Of a stretch of DNA of 64,000 nt, positions 16,469 through 24,624 are shown in pieces; the stretch's first letter is position 1; each line of letters starts with the position of its first letter. A program made the translations under genes and the position numbers. The DNA lies in NCBI RefSeq assembly GCF_009660225.1, contig NZ_CP045920.1, forward strand, positions 2,926,079 through 2,990,078, written 5' to 3'. Under the pieces are notes generated by a model. The model was given only the letters and a program-made list of their open reading frames with translations, was not told the origin of the DNA and did not search any database. Source of the stretch: Pseudactinotalea sp. HY158. Its GTDB lineage: Bacteria; Actinomycetota; Actinomycetes; Actinomycetales; Beutenbergiaceae.

Positions 16469-17256
16469 CCCTCGACCGGCTCCCCCCGCTGCTGCGCGAC
16501 GGCCTGCTGCTCGCGCAGCACGGCGTCGGCGTTGGCGATATAGGCCACGGCCTCGACCGGATCGTCGGTCATGTGCATGAGGTCGACGTCGGTCGGCCCG
16601 ATCGCCCCCCGACCGCCGGGAGCCGAACGCAGCCAGTCGAGCAGGCCTCCCCAGTACTCGCTGCCCATGAGCACGATCGGGAACCGGCGCACCTTGCCGG
16701 TCTGCACGAGGGTGAGCGCCTCGAAGAGCTCGTCCAGGGTGCCGAAGCCGCCGGGGAGCACGATGAACCCCTGGGCGTACTTGACGAACATCGTCTTGCG
16801 GGCGAAGAAGTAGCGGAAGTTCACTCCCAGGTCGACGTAGGGGTTCATCCCCTGCTCGAACGGCAGCTCGATCCCGAGGCCGACCGACGTGCCGCCCGAG
16901 GCCTTCGCGCCCTTGTTCGCGGCCTCCATGACGCCCGGCCCGCCGCCGGTGATGACCGCATAGCCCGCCGCGACGAGTTCGCGGGCCACCCGACCGCCGA
17001 GCTCGTACTCGGGGGAGCCGTCGTGGAACCGGGCCGAGCCGAAGACGCTCACCGCCGGGCCGAGGTCGGCGAGGGCGCCGAAGCCCTCGATGAACTCGGC
17101 CTGGATGCGCATGACCCGCCACGGGTCCGAGTGGAGCCAGTCCGGCTCCTCGTCCGCCGGCTCGAGGAGCCGTTCGTCGGTCGTCTTCTCGGGGATGAGC
17201 TTGCCGCTCAGCCGAACGGGTCCGCGCTGGTGGTAGTAGGCGGGATCGTGCGTCAT
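16465..17256 (-). CDS. LOG family protein (TIGR00730, putative nucleoside monophosphate phosphoribohydrolase)
   Basis: 263 residues of Rossmann-like LOG fold: VSVFGSARF, GYAVITGGGPGVMEAANKGA, then the catalytic ARKTMFVKYAQGFIVLPGGFGTLDELFEALT with the PGGxGTxxE motif. Characterised relatives split cytokinin riboside 5'-monophosphates or other NMPs into base and ribose-5-phosphate. The N-terminal 60 residues (KTTDERLLEPADEEPDWLH) are typical of the long actinobacterial form. GAGGA lies six bases before ATG 17256. Lies 14 bp after the flavoprotein gene, in the same direction. Confidence 0.88.
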   Translation of the reverse strand: MTHDPAYYHQRGPVRLSGKLIPEKTTDERLLEPADEEPDWLHSDPWRVMRIQAEFIEGFGALADLGPAVSVFGSARFHDGSPEYELGGRVARELVAAGYAVITGGGPGVMEAANKGAKASGGTSVGLGIELPFEQGMNPYVDLGVNFRYFFARKTMFVKYAQGFIVLPGGFGTLDELFEALTLVQTGKVRRFPIVLMGSEYWGGLLDWLRSAPGGRGAIGPTDVDLMHMTDDPVEAVAYIANADAVLREQQAVAQQRGEPVEG

Positions 17257-17270
17257 GGAGGGTCCTCGGT

Positions 17271-18797
17271 TCAGGCGTGGGTGTCGTGCAGGATGCGGGC
17301 CGCTTCGGCCAACGACCCCGACAGGGATGGATAGACGGTGAAGGCGCTGGCCACCTGGTCGACCGTCAGCTGGTTCGTGACGGCGAGCGTGATCGGGTAG
17401 ATGAGTTCGGAGGCGCTCGGGGCGACGACCACCCCGCCGAGCACGAGGCCCGAGGCGCGGTGGGCGAACAGTTTGATGAACCCCTCGCGGATGCCCTGCA
17501 TCTTCGCCCGCGGGTTGCGGGCGAGGGGCACCATCGCGACCTGGCCGCGGACCCGGCCGGAGGTGATGTCGGACTCGCTGATCCCGACCGTGGCGATCTC
17601 GGGGGCGGTGAAGATGTTGGCGCTCGCGTGGGCGAGGTCGAGGGGCGCCACCGCGTCGCCGAGGGCGTGCCACATCGCGATCCGGCCCTGCATGGCGGCC
17701 ACGGAGGCGAGGGCGTGCACGCCGGTGCAGTCCCCCGCGGCGTAGATGCCGCGGGCGGTCGTGCGGGAGACCCGGTCGACGTCGATGTGCCCGGCCTCGG
17801 TCGTGCGCACCCCGGCCTCGTCGAGCCCGAGGTCCTCGGTGTTCGGCACGGACCCGACGGCGACCAGGCAATGGGATCCGGCCACGACCCGGCCGTCCGC
17901 GAGTTCGACCTCGACCCCGTCGCCGGCCCCCGAAGTCACCCGGCGCACGGCGGCGGCCCGGGACCGGGAGAGCACGGTCATGCCGCGGCGACGGAACGCC
18001 CCCTCGATCACCTCGGCCGCATCCTGGTCCTCCCCCGGGAGCACCCGGTCGCGGGAGGAGACGAGGGTGACCTTCGCGCCGAGTCCCGTGTAGGCGCCGG
18101 CGAACTCGGCCCCCGTGACCCCCGATCCGACGACGATCAGGTGCTCGGGCAGCTCCGTCAGGCCGTACACCTGGGTCCACGTGAGGATCCGCTCGCCGTC
18201 CGGCTCGGCGGTGGGCAGCACGCGGGGCCGGGCCCCGGTCGAGAGCAGCACGACGTCGGCCTCGATCACCCGCCCATCCGCCACGACCTCGCCGTTGGCG
18301 TCGAGGCGGCCGTGGGCGTCGACGATCGCGACCCCCTCGCGTTCGAGGCGGGTGCGGATGTCCCTCGACTGGGCCGCCGCGAGCGTGAGCACCCGCGAGT
18401 CCATGCGGGCGAAGTCCACGGTCAGCTCGCCCTCGTGCCCGCACGCGGCCTCGAGGCCGAGCTCGTGCGCGCTCTCGGTCATCGTCGCCTGTTCGGCGGT
18501 CGCGATGAGCGCCTTCGAGGGGACGACGTCGGTGAGCACCGCCGAGCCGCCGATCCCCTGCCGCTCGACCACGGTCACCTCCGCGCCGAGCTGCGCCGCG
18601 ACGAGGGCCGCCTCATACCCGCCCGGTCCCCCGCCGACGATCGCGACCCGGGCGTGGTCGCGGAACCCGCGCCGCCCCCCGCGTTCCGCCGTTCGGGTGG
18701 CCGTCGGTGCCGGTGCGGCGGCCGGTGCGGTGGCCGGTGGATTCGGGGCGATGGGGATCGGTGCGGTGGCGGAGAGCGGAGTGGTCACGGCTGCCAT
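17271..18797 (-). CDS. lpdA: LpdA-like NAD(P)H flavoprotein (pyridine nucleotide-disulphide reductase family)
   Basis: About 508 residues. FAD-binding GGGPGGYEAALVAAQLGA, central NAD site VVGSGVTGAEFAGAYTGLGA, second FAD motif GIYAAGDCTGVHALASVA, and a C-terminal dimerisation domain. The redox-active CxxxxC of lipoamide dehydrogenase is replaced: GIGGSAVLTDVVPSKAL has no cysteine. This matches actinobacterial LpdA, described as a quinone reductase, so I do not call it a true Lpd. An unusual Pro/Ala/Thr-rich stretch of about 45 residues precedes the FAD domain. ATG 18797 or 18809 may be the start; neither has a ribosome site. Confidence 0.85.
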   Translation of the reverse strand: MAAVTTPLSATAPIPIAPNPPATAPAAAPAPTATRTAERGGRRGFRDHARVAIVGGGPGGYEAALVAAQLGAEVTVVERQGIGGSAVLTDVVPSKALIATAEQATMTESAHELGLEAACGHEGELTVDFARMDSRVLTLAAAQSRDIRTRLEREGVAIVDAHGRLDANGEVVADGRVIEADVVLLSTGARPRVLPTAEPDGERILTWTQVYGLTELPEHLIVVGSGVTGAEFAGAYTGLGAKVTLVSSRDRVLPGEDQDAAEVIEGAFRRRGMTVLSRSRAAAVRRVTSGAGDGVEVELADGRVVAGSHCLVAVGSVPNTEDLGLDEAGVRTTEAGHIDVDRVSRTTARGIYAAGDCTGVHALASVAAMQGRIAMWHALGDAVAPLDLAHASANIFTAPEIATVGISESDITSGRVRGQVAMVPLARNPRAKMQGIREGFIKLFAHRASGLVLGGVVVAPSASELIYPITLAVTNQLTVDQVASAFTVYPSLSGSLAEAARILHDTHA

Positions 18798-18821
18798 TGT
18801 GCCGTGCATCGACCGATGCTC

Positions 18822-18831
18822 ACGATATCTT
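18822..18831. promoter_or_regulatory. Overlapping divergent -10 elements around GATATC
   Basis: On the plus strand TATCTT (18826-18831) ends six bases before ATG 18838 of the phosphorylase. On the minus strand TATCGT (18827-18822) faces lpdA, 12-24 nt from its possible starts. The two hexamers share the self-complementary core GATATC. Confidence 0.5.
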
Positions 18832-18837
18832 CGGTGG

Positions 18838-19680
18838 ATGACTCCCGCCGCCGAGCCCGACGAGGCCGCCTCCCCCCGCCGACTCGCCCAGGACGCGGCC
18901 CGCGTGATCCTCGACGCCGCCGGACTCGACCGGGTCGACATCGCGCTCGTACTCGGCTCCGGCTGGGGCGGTGCCGCGGACGTGCTGGGCGAGACCGTCG
19001 TCGAGCTGCCGGCCGGCGAGGTGCCCGGCTTCGCCGCCTCGGGCGTGCCGGGCCACAGCGGCACCCTGCGGGTCGTGCGCTTCGCAGCCGGCGCGGACGG
19101 GTCGGCCAGGCACGCGCTCGTGCTCGGAGCCCGCACCCACTTCTACGAGGGCCGCGGCGTGCGGGCCGTCGCGCACGGCGTGCGGTGCGCGGCTGCGGCC
19201 GGCGCGACCACGGTCGTGCTGACCAACGGCTGCGGGGGCCTCGACCCCGAGTGGGCGCCCGGCACCCCGGTGCTCATCAGCGACCACCTCAACCTCACGG
19301 CGGCCTCCCCGCTCGAGGGGGCGACGTTCGTCGACCTGACCGACCTGTACTCGTCGCGGCTGCGCCGGGCCGCCCGCGCGATCGACCCGACCCTCGCCGA
19401 GGGCGTGTACCTGCAGATGCGCGGCCCCCACTACGAGACCCCGGCGGAGGTGCGGATGGCCCGCACGCTCGGGGCCGACCTCGTGGGCATGAGCACCGCG
19501 CTCGAGGCGATCGCGGCCCGGGAGGCCGGGCTGGAGATCCTCGGCCTCTCCCTCGTGACGAACCTCGCCGCCGGGATCTCGCCCACCCCGCTCGCCCACG
19601 ACGACGTCGTGGCCGCCGGCCGGGCCGCGGCACCCCGGCTCGCCGGGCTGCTGGCCGAGATCGTGCGCACCATCGCCTGA
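18838..19680 (+). CDS. punA: Purine nucleoside phosphorylase (trimeric type)
   Basis: 280 residues; cleaves purine (deoxy)ribonucleosides with phosphate to base and (deoxy)ribose-1-phosphate. Phosphate loop VLGSGWGGAADVLG, phosphate/ribose residues PGHSGTLRVV and GARTHFYEG, base site LTNGCGGLDPEW and the hallmark GVYLQMRGPHYETPAEVRM followed by VGMSTALEAIAA. ATG 18838 has TATCTT exactly six bases before it and is leaderless. The next gene, a phosphohexo/pentomutase, can convert the sugar-1-phosphate product, as in the same pairing in mycobacteria. Confidence 0.92.
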   Translation: MTPAAEPDEAASPRRLAQDAARVILDAAGLDRVDIALVLGSGWGGAADVLGETVVELPAGEVPGFAASGVPGHSGTLRVVRFAAGADGSARHALVLGARTHFYEGRGVRAVAHGVRCAAAAGATTVVLTNGCGGLDPEWAPGTPVLISDHLNLTAASPLEGATFVDLTDLYSSRLRRAARAIDPTLAEGVYLQMRGPHYETPAEVRMARTLGADLVGMSTALEAIAAREAGLEILGLSLVTNLAAGISPTPLAHDDVVAAGRAAAPRLAGLLAEIVRTIA

Positions 19681-19719
19681 AGCCACCCGCCCACGACATC
19701 ACGACGCCGAAGGAGAGAC

Positions 19720-21423
19720 ATGCCCACGCCGACCGAACTCCACGCACGCGTACGAGCCTGGATCGACGACGATCCGGACCCGGGCACGGCGGCCGAGCTG
19801 ACCGACGTCCTCACGCGTGCCCGGGCGGGCGACGCGGGCGCCGGCGCGGATCTCGCGGACCGGTTCGCCGGCCTCCTGCAGTTCGGCACGGCCGGCCTGC
19901 GCGGGCGGCTCGGGGGCGGTCCCGCGCGGATGAACCGGGCCGTCGTGATCCGGGCCGCGGCCGGGCTCTCGGCCCACCTGTGGCGCGTGCTCGGGGCGGC
20001 GCCGACCGTGGTCATCGGATTCGACGCCCGCCACGGCTCCGCGGTGTTCGCCCGGGACACCGCCGAGATCGTCGCGGCGGCGGGCGGGCGGGCGCTGCTG
20101 TTCGATGCGACCTGTCCGACGCCGCTGCTCGCGTTCGCGGTGCGGCAACTGGAGGCCGATGCGGGGGTCATGGTCACCGCCTCGCACAATCCGCCGCGCG
20201 ACAACGGCTACAAGGTCTACCTCGGGGGCCGGGCGAGCGACGTGGCCGGGCGCGGGGTGCAGATCGTTCCGCCCGCGGACGCCGAGATCGCCGCGGCCAT
20301 CGCGGCGGTGCCCTCGGTCGCCGCCGTGGACCGCAGCGAGGAGTCGGCCCGCGCGAACGGCGGGAGCATCTCGATCGTCGGCCCGGAGCTCGTGGACGCC
20401 TACGTGGCCGCGGCGATCGGGAGCGGCGGGGACGCCGCGGCGACCCCGGCCGGGCTGCGGATCGTGCTCACCCCGATGCACGGGGTGGGCGGGGCGGTGG
20501 CCACGCGGGTGCTCGCGGAGGCCGGCTTCGAGAACGTGACGCTCGTGGCCGAGCAGGCCGAGCCCGACCCGGACTTTCCCACCGTGGCCTTCCCGAATCC
20601 GGAGGAGCCCGGCGCCCTCGACCTGGCCATCGCGACCGCCCGGGCCGCGGGCGCGGACCTGATCATCGCGAACGATCCCGACGCCGACCGGGTCTCGATC
20701 GCCGTCCCCGCCGGCGACGGGTGGCGCCAGCTCACCGGTGACGAGGTGGGCGCCCTCCTGGGCGAGTACCTCGGATCCCGCACCGAGACGGGGGTGTTCG
20801 CGAACTCGATCGTCTCCTCCCGCCTGCTCGAGCGGATCGCGTCCGACCACGGCCTCGAGCATCGCACCACCCTCACCGGCTTCAAGTGGATCAGCCGCAC
20901 CCCGGGGCTGGTCTACGGCTACGAGGAGGCGCTCGGCTACTGCGTCGACCCCGACCGGGTCCGGGACAAGGACGGCATCACCGCCGGCCTCGCGATCGCC
21001 CGGCTCGCCGAGGAGTCCGCCCGGGCGGGCCGGACCCTCGCGGACCTCCTCGACGACCTCGCGCGCCGGCACGGGCTGTACGCGACCGCCCCCCTGTCGG
21101 TGCGGATGGCCGACCTCGCCGCCATTCCGGCGGCGATGACCCGGCTGCGGGAACAGGGGCCGGCGACCCTCGCCGGTTCGCCCGTGACCTCGGCCATCGA
21201 CCTGGCGGGCGGCGGCGACCTGCCGCCCACCGACGGCCTCGTCTACCTGACCGAGTCGGGCGACCGGGTGGTCGTGCGCCCCTCGGGAACCGAGCCGAAG
21301 ATCAAGTGCTACCTCGAGGTGGTGCTCCCGGTCACCGGTGAGGTCGCCCCCGTCCGCGAGCGCGCAGCCGAGCGGTTGGCACGGTTGAGCACGGACATCG
21401 CGGCGGCGGCCGGGATCGGCTGA
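19720..21423 (+). CDS. pmmB: Phosphohexomutase / phosphopentomutase (PmmB type)
   Basis: 567 residues of the alpha-D-phosphohexomutase superfamily: QFGTAGLRGRLG near residue 55, phosphoserine loop TASHNPPRDNGYKVY, metal loop NDPDADRVS, sugar-specificity region GYEEALGY and phosphate-binding RPSGTEPKIKCY. The long length fits the phosphoglucomutase/phosphomannomutase PmmB group, whose members also act on ribose/deoxyribose phosphates; next to purine nucleoside phosphorylase this is a likely role (inference). AAGGAGAG precedes ATG 19720. Confidence 0.92.
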   Translation: MPTPTELHARVRAWIDDDPDPGTAAELTDVLTRARAGDAGAGADLADRFAGLLQFGTAGLRGRLGGGPARMNRAVVIRAAAGLSAHLWRVLGAAPTVVIGFDARHGSAVFARDTAEIVAAAGGRALLFDATCPTPLLAFAVRQLEADAGVMVTASHNPPRDNGYKVYLGGRASDVAGRGVQIVPPADAEIAAAIAAVPSVAAVDRSEESARANGGSISIVGPELVDAYVAAAIGSGGDAAATPAGLRIVLTPMHGVGGAVATRVLAEAGFENVTLVAEQAEPDPDFPTVAFPNPEEPGALDLAIATARAAGADLIIANDPDADRVSIAVPAGDGWRQLTGDEVGALLGEYLGSRTETGVFANSIVSSRLLERIASDHGLEHRTTLTGFKWISRTPGLVYGYEEALGYCVDPDRVRDKDGITAGLAIARLAEESARAGRTLADLLDDLARRHGLYATAPLSVRMADLAAIPAAMTRLREQGPATLAGSPVTSAIDLAGGGDLPPTDGLVYLTESGDRVVVRPSGTEPKIKCYLEVVLPVTGEVAPVRERAAERLARLSTDIAAAAGIG

Positions 21424-21531
21424 GCCGCCGATCGGGCTCCGGCCCGGTCGGGGCGAGCACAGGGCGCTCCGTCGGCCCTCTCCGCCCCGACCATGTGGGG
21501 GTGGAGCGGCGGTCCCCAGGGGGTCGAGTAC

Positions 21532-21537
21532 TAGACT
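21532..21537 (+). promoter_or_regulatory. Leaderless -10 (TAGACT) of ilvA
   Basis: TAGACT is followed by seven bases and GTG 21545, supporting that GTG as a leaderless start. Confidence 0.55.
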
Positions 21538-21544
21538 CGTCGGC

Positions 21545-22840
21545 GTGTCCACCGCCTCCCCCTCCGCCGCGACCGCCGCCCCCGTGGTGAGCGCCGCCGC
21601 GATCCGCGAGGCCACCCAGCGACTCCAGGGCGTGGTCGACCGCACGGCGCTCACCCACTGGAAGCGGATGAGCCGGGCCACCGGGGCCCGGGTCCTCATC
21701 AAGCGCGAGGATCAGCAGGCCGTGCGCTCCTATAAGGTCCGCGGGGCCCTCAACCTCATGCTCTCCCTCACCCCGGAGCAGCGGGCGCGGGGCGTGGTCG
21801 CGGCGAGCGCGGGCAACCACGGCCAGGGCGTGGCCGAGGGCTGCCACGACCTCGGGATCACCGGGCACATCTTCCTCCCGCGCACCACGCCGCGGCAGAA
21901 GCTCCAGCGCATCGGCGAGCTCGGCGGCGACATGGTGCACCTGCATTCCGTGGGCTCGACCTACGACGAGGCCTACGCCGCCTCGGCCGCCTATGCCCGG
22001 GAGCACGGTGCCGTGCCGGTGCACCCGTTCGACGATCCGCGCACGATCATCGGGCAGGGGACCGTGGCCAAGGAGATCCACGACCAGCTCGGCTCCTCCC
22101 CGGACATCGTGGTCGTGCCCGTGGGCGGGGGCGGGCTCATCAGCGGGGTCGCCTCCTACCTCGCGGAGGCGAGCCCGACGACGCGGGTGATCGGAGTGGA
22201 ACCCGCCGGTGCGTCGTCCATGATCGCCGCGCTCGCCGCAGGCGAGCCGGTCACGCTGGCCGAGATCGACAACTTCGTCGACGGGGCCGCGGTGCGCCGG
22301 GTCGGCGACCTGCCGTATGAGATCGTCTCCCGCCTTCGGCTGCGGATGGCCGCCGTGCCGGAGGGGCGGCTGTGCTCGGAGATGCTGCGGCTCTACCAGA
22401 CCGAGGGCATCATCACCGAGCCCGCCGGGGCGCTCGCGCTGGCCGCGCTCGGGCCGCTCGGCTCCGGCGCGCCCGTGGAGATCTCGCCGGGCTCGACCGT
22501 CGTGTGCGTGCTCACCGGCAGCAACAACGACGTCTCCCGGTACGCGGAGGTGATGGAGCGTTCGCTCGTGCACGAGGGGCTGCGGCACTACTTCCTCATC
22601 GACTTCCCGCAGCAGCCGGGATCCCTGCGGTTGTTCCTCGACGAGGTGCTCGGGCCCGACGACGACATCTCCCTGTTCGAGTACGCGAAGCGGTCGAACC
22701 GGGAGACCGGGCCCGCGTTCGTGGGCCTCACGCTCGGGCGGGCCGGCGACTACGAACCGCTGCTCGCGCGGATGGCGGCGACCGGACTCACGTATCGGGT
22801 GATCGCGCCGGACTCGCCGCTCTTCCACCTGTTCGTCTAG
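21545..22840 (+). CDS. ilvA: Threonine ammonia-lyase (threonine dehydratase)
   Basis: 431 residues. PLP-dependent enzyme converting threonine to 2-oxobutanoate for isoleucine synthesis or catabolism. PLP lysine in VRSYKVRGAL (Lys64), SAGNHGQGVA, glycine-rich phosphate loop PVGGGGLISG. The C-terminal part after about 345 (HYFLIDFPQQPGSLRLFLDEV) is one ACT-like domain, so feedback control by isoleucine or valine is likely. The start is GTG 21545, leaderless. Not near other ilv genes. Confidence 0.93.
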   Translation: MSTASPSAATAAPVVSAAAIREATQRLQGVVDRTALTHWKRMSRATGARVLIKREDQQAVRSYKVRGALNLMLSLTPEQRARGVVAASAGNHGQGVAEGCHDLGITGHIFLPRTTPRQKLQRIGELGGDMVHLHSVGSTYDEAYAASAAYAREHGAVPVHPFDDPRTIIGQGTVAKEIHDQLGSSPDIVVVPVGGGGLISGVASYLAEASPTTRVIGVEPAGASSMIAALAAGEPVTLAEIDNFVDGAAVRRVGDLPYEIVSRLRLRMAAVPEGRLCSEMLRLYQTEGIITEPAGALALAALGPLGSGAPVEISPGSTVVCVLTGSNNDVSRYAEVMERSLVHEGLRHYFLIDFPQQPGSLRLFLDEVLGPDDDISLFEYAKRSNRETGPAFVGLTLGRAGDYEPLLARMAATGLTYRVIAPDSPLFHLFV

Positions 22841-22905
22841 CCGGTCGCCCCGCGGCGCGGCGCGCGCGGGCGCGCCGATTCCCCGGCGCGTCGCCGTTCC
22901 CGGGA

Positions 22906-22911
22906 TACCGT
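22906..22911 (+). promoter_or_regulatory. Leaderless -10 (TACCGT) of CYTH gene
   Basis: TACCGT is followed by six bases and ATG 22918. Confidence 0.55.
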
Positions 22912-22917
22912 GGGGTC

Positions 22918-23550
22918 ATGGCCGCCGACGACTGGTCCGACTTCGAGTTCGAGCGCAAGTTCCTGCTTGCGGACGGCGTGCCCGCGCTCACCGACGCCGA
23001 CCCGTTCCCCGACGTCGTCGTGCAGTCCTACCTGCTCTCCCAGGACGGTTACGCCGTGCGCGTGCGCATCCACGGGCCCGCGCCGGCGGGGATCCGCGGG
23101 CTCGGGAGCGCCGCGGAGGTGATCGACGCGATCGGGGAGAACATCACCCTCGCGACGATGACCGCCAAGGGGCCCGCGGCCGGTGGCACCCGCTACGAGG
23201 CGGAGCGGGAACTCGATCCGCTCGTCGCGAGCCGGATGGTCGGGTTCGGCCACCACCTCGTGACGAAGGTGCGCCACTCCCTCTGGCTCGATGCCGACGG
23301 CTGGATCATCGACGAGTTCCTCCTCGAGAACGCGCCGCTGGTCATCGCCGAGGTCGAGCGCGGCGGGCCCGTGACCGACCTGATCATCCCCGACTTCTGC
23401 ACGACCGAGGTCTCCGAGGACGACCGGTTCCGGAACGAGAACCTCGCCCTCGCCCCGTACCGCGGCTGGCACGAGAGCCACCGGCGCGAGCTCGCGATCA
23501 CCGGGCCGCGATTCCTCCACGGTCTCGGCCAGAATCGGCTGCCCGGCTAA
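22918..23550 (+). CDS. CYTH domain protein (triphosphate tunnel metalloenzyme family)
   Basis: 210 residues. The family signature ExExK is at residues 10-14 (EFERK), followed by alternating basic and acidic beta strands (VRVRIHG, TMTAKGP, RYEAERELD, VTKVRHSL, DEFLLENAPLVIAEVE), giving an eight-strand tunnel. Relatives hydrolyse inorganic triphosphate or thiamine triphosphate or make cAMP; which applies here cannot be told. Leaderless start. The last codons and stop lie in a strong terminator hairpin. Confidence 0.85.
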   Translation: MAADDWSDFEFERKFLLADGVPALTDADPFPDVVVQSYLLSQDGYAVRVRIHGPAPAGIRGLGSAAEVIDAIGENITLATMTAKGPAAGGTRYEAERELDPLVASRMVGFGHHLVTKVRHSLWLDADGWIIDEFLLENAPLVIAEVERGGPVTDLIIPDFCTTEVSEDDRFRNENLALAPYRGWHESHRRELAITGPRFLHGLGQNRLPG

Positions 23551-23575
23551 CCGATTTCGGCTCGCCGGGCAGCCG
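23536..23575. terminator. Strong bidirectional terminator hairpin
   Basis: A perfect 12-bp inverted repeat (arms 23536-23547 and 23564-23575) with a further CCGA-TT-TCGG stem in its loop. It lies between the convergent CYTH and nucleoside hydrolase genes, and its left arm is still coding for the CYTH protein with the TAA stop in the loop. Confidence 0.8.
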
Positions 23576-23598
23576 GTCGCGCAGTCGATCGTGGAGCG

Positions 23599-24555
23599 CT
23601 ACCCGTCGTACGCGGCGATGAGCGCGACCACCTCGTCCGCGATCCCGTCGTCGACGTCGAGCAGGACCGTGCAGTGCGCACCCTCCTGTGCGGGATAGCC
23701 CGCGTACTTGCCCCGCAGATCGCAGAGGGTGGCACCGTGGGACGGCCCACCGGAACAATCCACAGCCACGTCGACCACGGGTGCCTCATGGATCGTGAGG
23801 GTTCCCGCCGCGGCCGCCACCGCGATGGTGTCGTGCATCGTCGCGTTCCAGCTGTTGAACGCCGTGGCGGCACAGAAGTCGCCGTAGAACTGCAGGATCC
23901 CCGACATGTACCGCGCGGCCCGACCGCCCGCGTCCAGGATCGCTCGACGCTGCGGGCTGATCAGGACCTTCATCGTCACGTCGAGCCCGGCCATGATGAT
24001 GTCCCAGTCGGCACGGAAGACCGCATCGGCCGCCTCCGGGTCGTGCCAGATATTCGCCTCGGCGACGGGTGTCGCGTTCCCCGGCGCCAGCGCGGCGCCG
24101 CCCATGATCGAGACGCCGGCGACGAGCGTGGGAAGTTCCGGTTCGAGCGCGAGTGCGACCGCCAGGTTCGTCAGCGGCCCGACCGCCACGAGCCAGGCCT
24201 CACCGGGATGGGCTCGGGCGACGTCGATGATCTGCTGCGCGCCCGTCGTCGACGCCGCCGGACCGACGGGCGCACCGTCGTAGACGTTCCCCTGACCGTC
24301 GTCGCCGTGCACGAAGAACCCGTAGCCGTGGGCCTCCCCGCGCAGCGACTGACCGGCGCCCTGCGCGACCGGTACTGCTCCGGCACCCACCAGCTCGAGG
24401 GTGTGCAGCGCATTGCGGGTCGCCGTGGCCACGTCCACGTTCCCCCAGACGGTGCTCACCGCCAGGAGGTCGATCTCGGGATGCAGCGCCGCATACATCA
24501 GTGCCATGGTGTCGTCGACACCGGGATCGCAGTCGAGAATCATCTTCGTCGGCAT
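23599..24555 (-). CDS. Inosine-uridine preferring nucleoside hydrolase family enzyme
   Basis: 318 residues. Calcium-binding N-terminal motif DCDPGVDDTMAL (8-19) is intact, and GNVDVATATRNAL, a mid-protein VAVGPLTNLAVAL and VSIMGGAALAPGNATPVAEANIWHDPEAA are standard. Hydrolyses N-ribosidic bonds of nucleosides to base plus ribose in the cytoplasm; base preference unknown. AAGGAG precedes ATG 24555. Last gene of the leftward cassette, about 70 bp after the permease, ending at the 23536-23575 terminator. Confidence 0.92.
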   Translation of the reverse strand: MPTKMILDCDPGVDDTMALMYAALHPEIDLLAVSTVWGNVDVATATRNALHTLELVGAGAVPVAQGAGQSLRGEAHGYGFFVHGDDGQGNVYDGAPVGPAASTTGAQQIIDVARAHPGEAWLVAVGPLTNLAVALALEPELPTLVAGVSIMGGAALAPGNATPVAEANIWHDPEAADAVFRADWDIIMAGLDVTMKVLISPQRRAILDAGGRAARYMSGILQFYGDFCAATAFNSWNATMHDTIAVAAAAGTLTIHEAPVVDVAVDCSGGPSHGATLCDLRGKYAGYPAQEGAHCTVLLDVDDGIADEVVALIAAYDG

Positions 24556-24624
24556 GGGTGCTCCTTCTTTTCGTTGACCCGAACGATCTGAGCGTGGCCC
24601 GTTCGGCCACGACGAGTACTGCTG

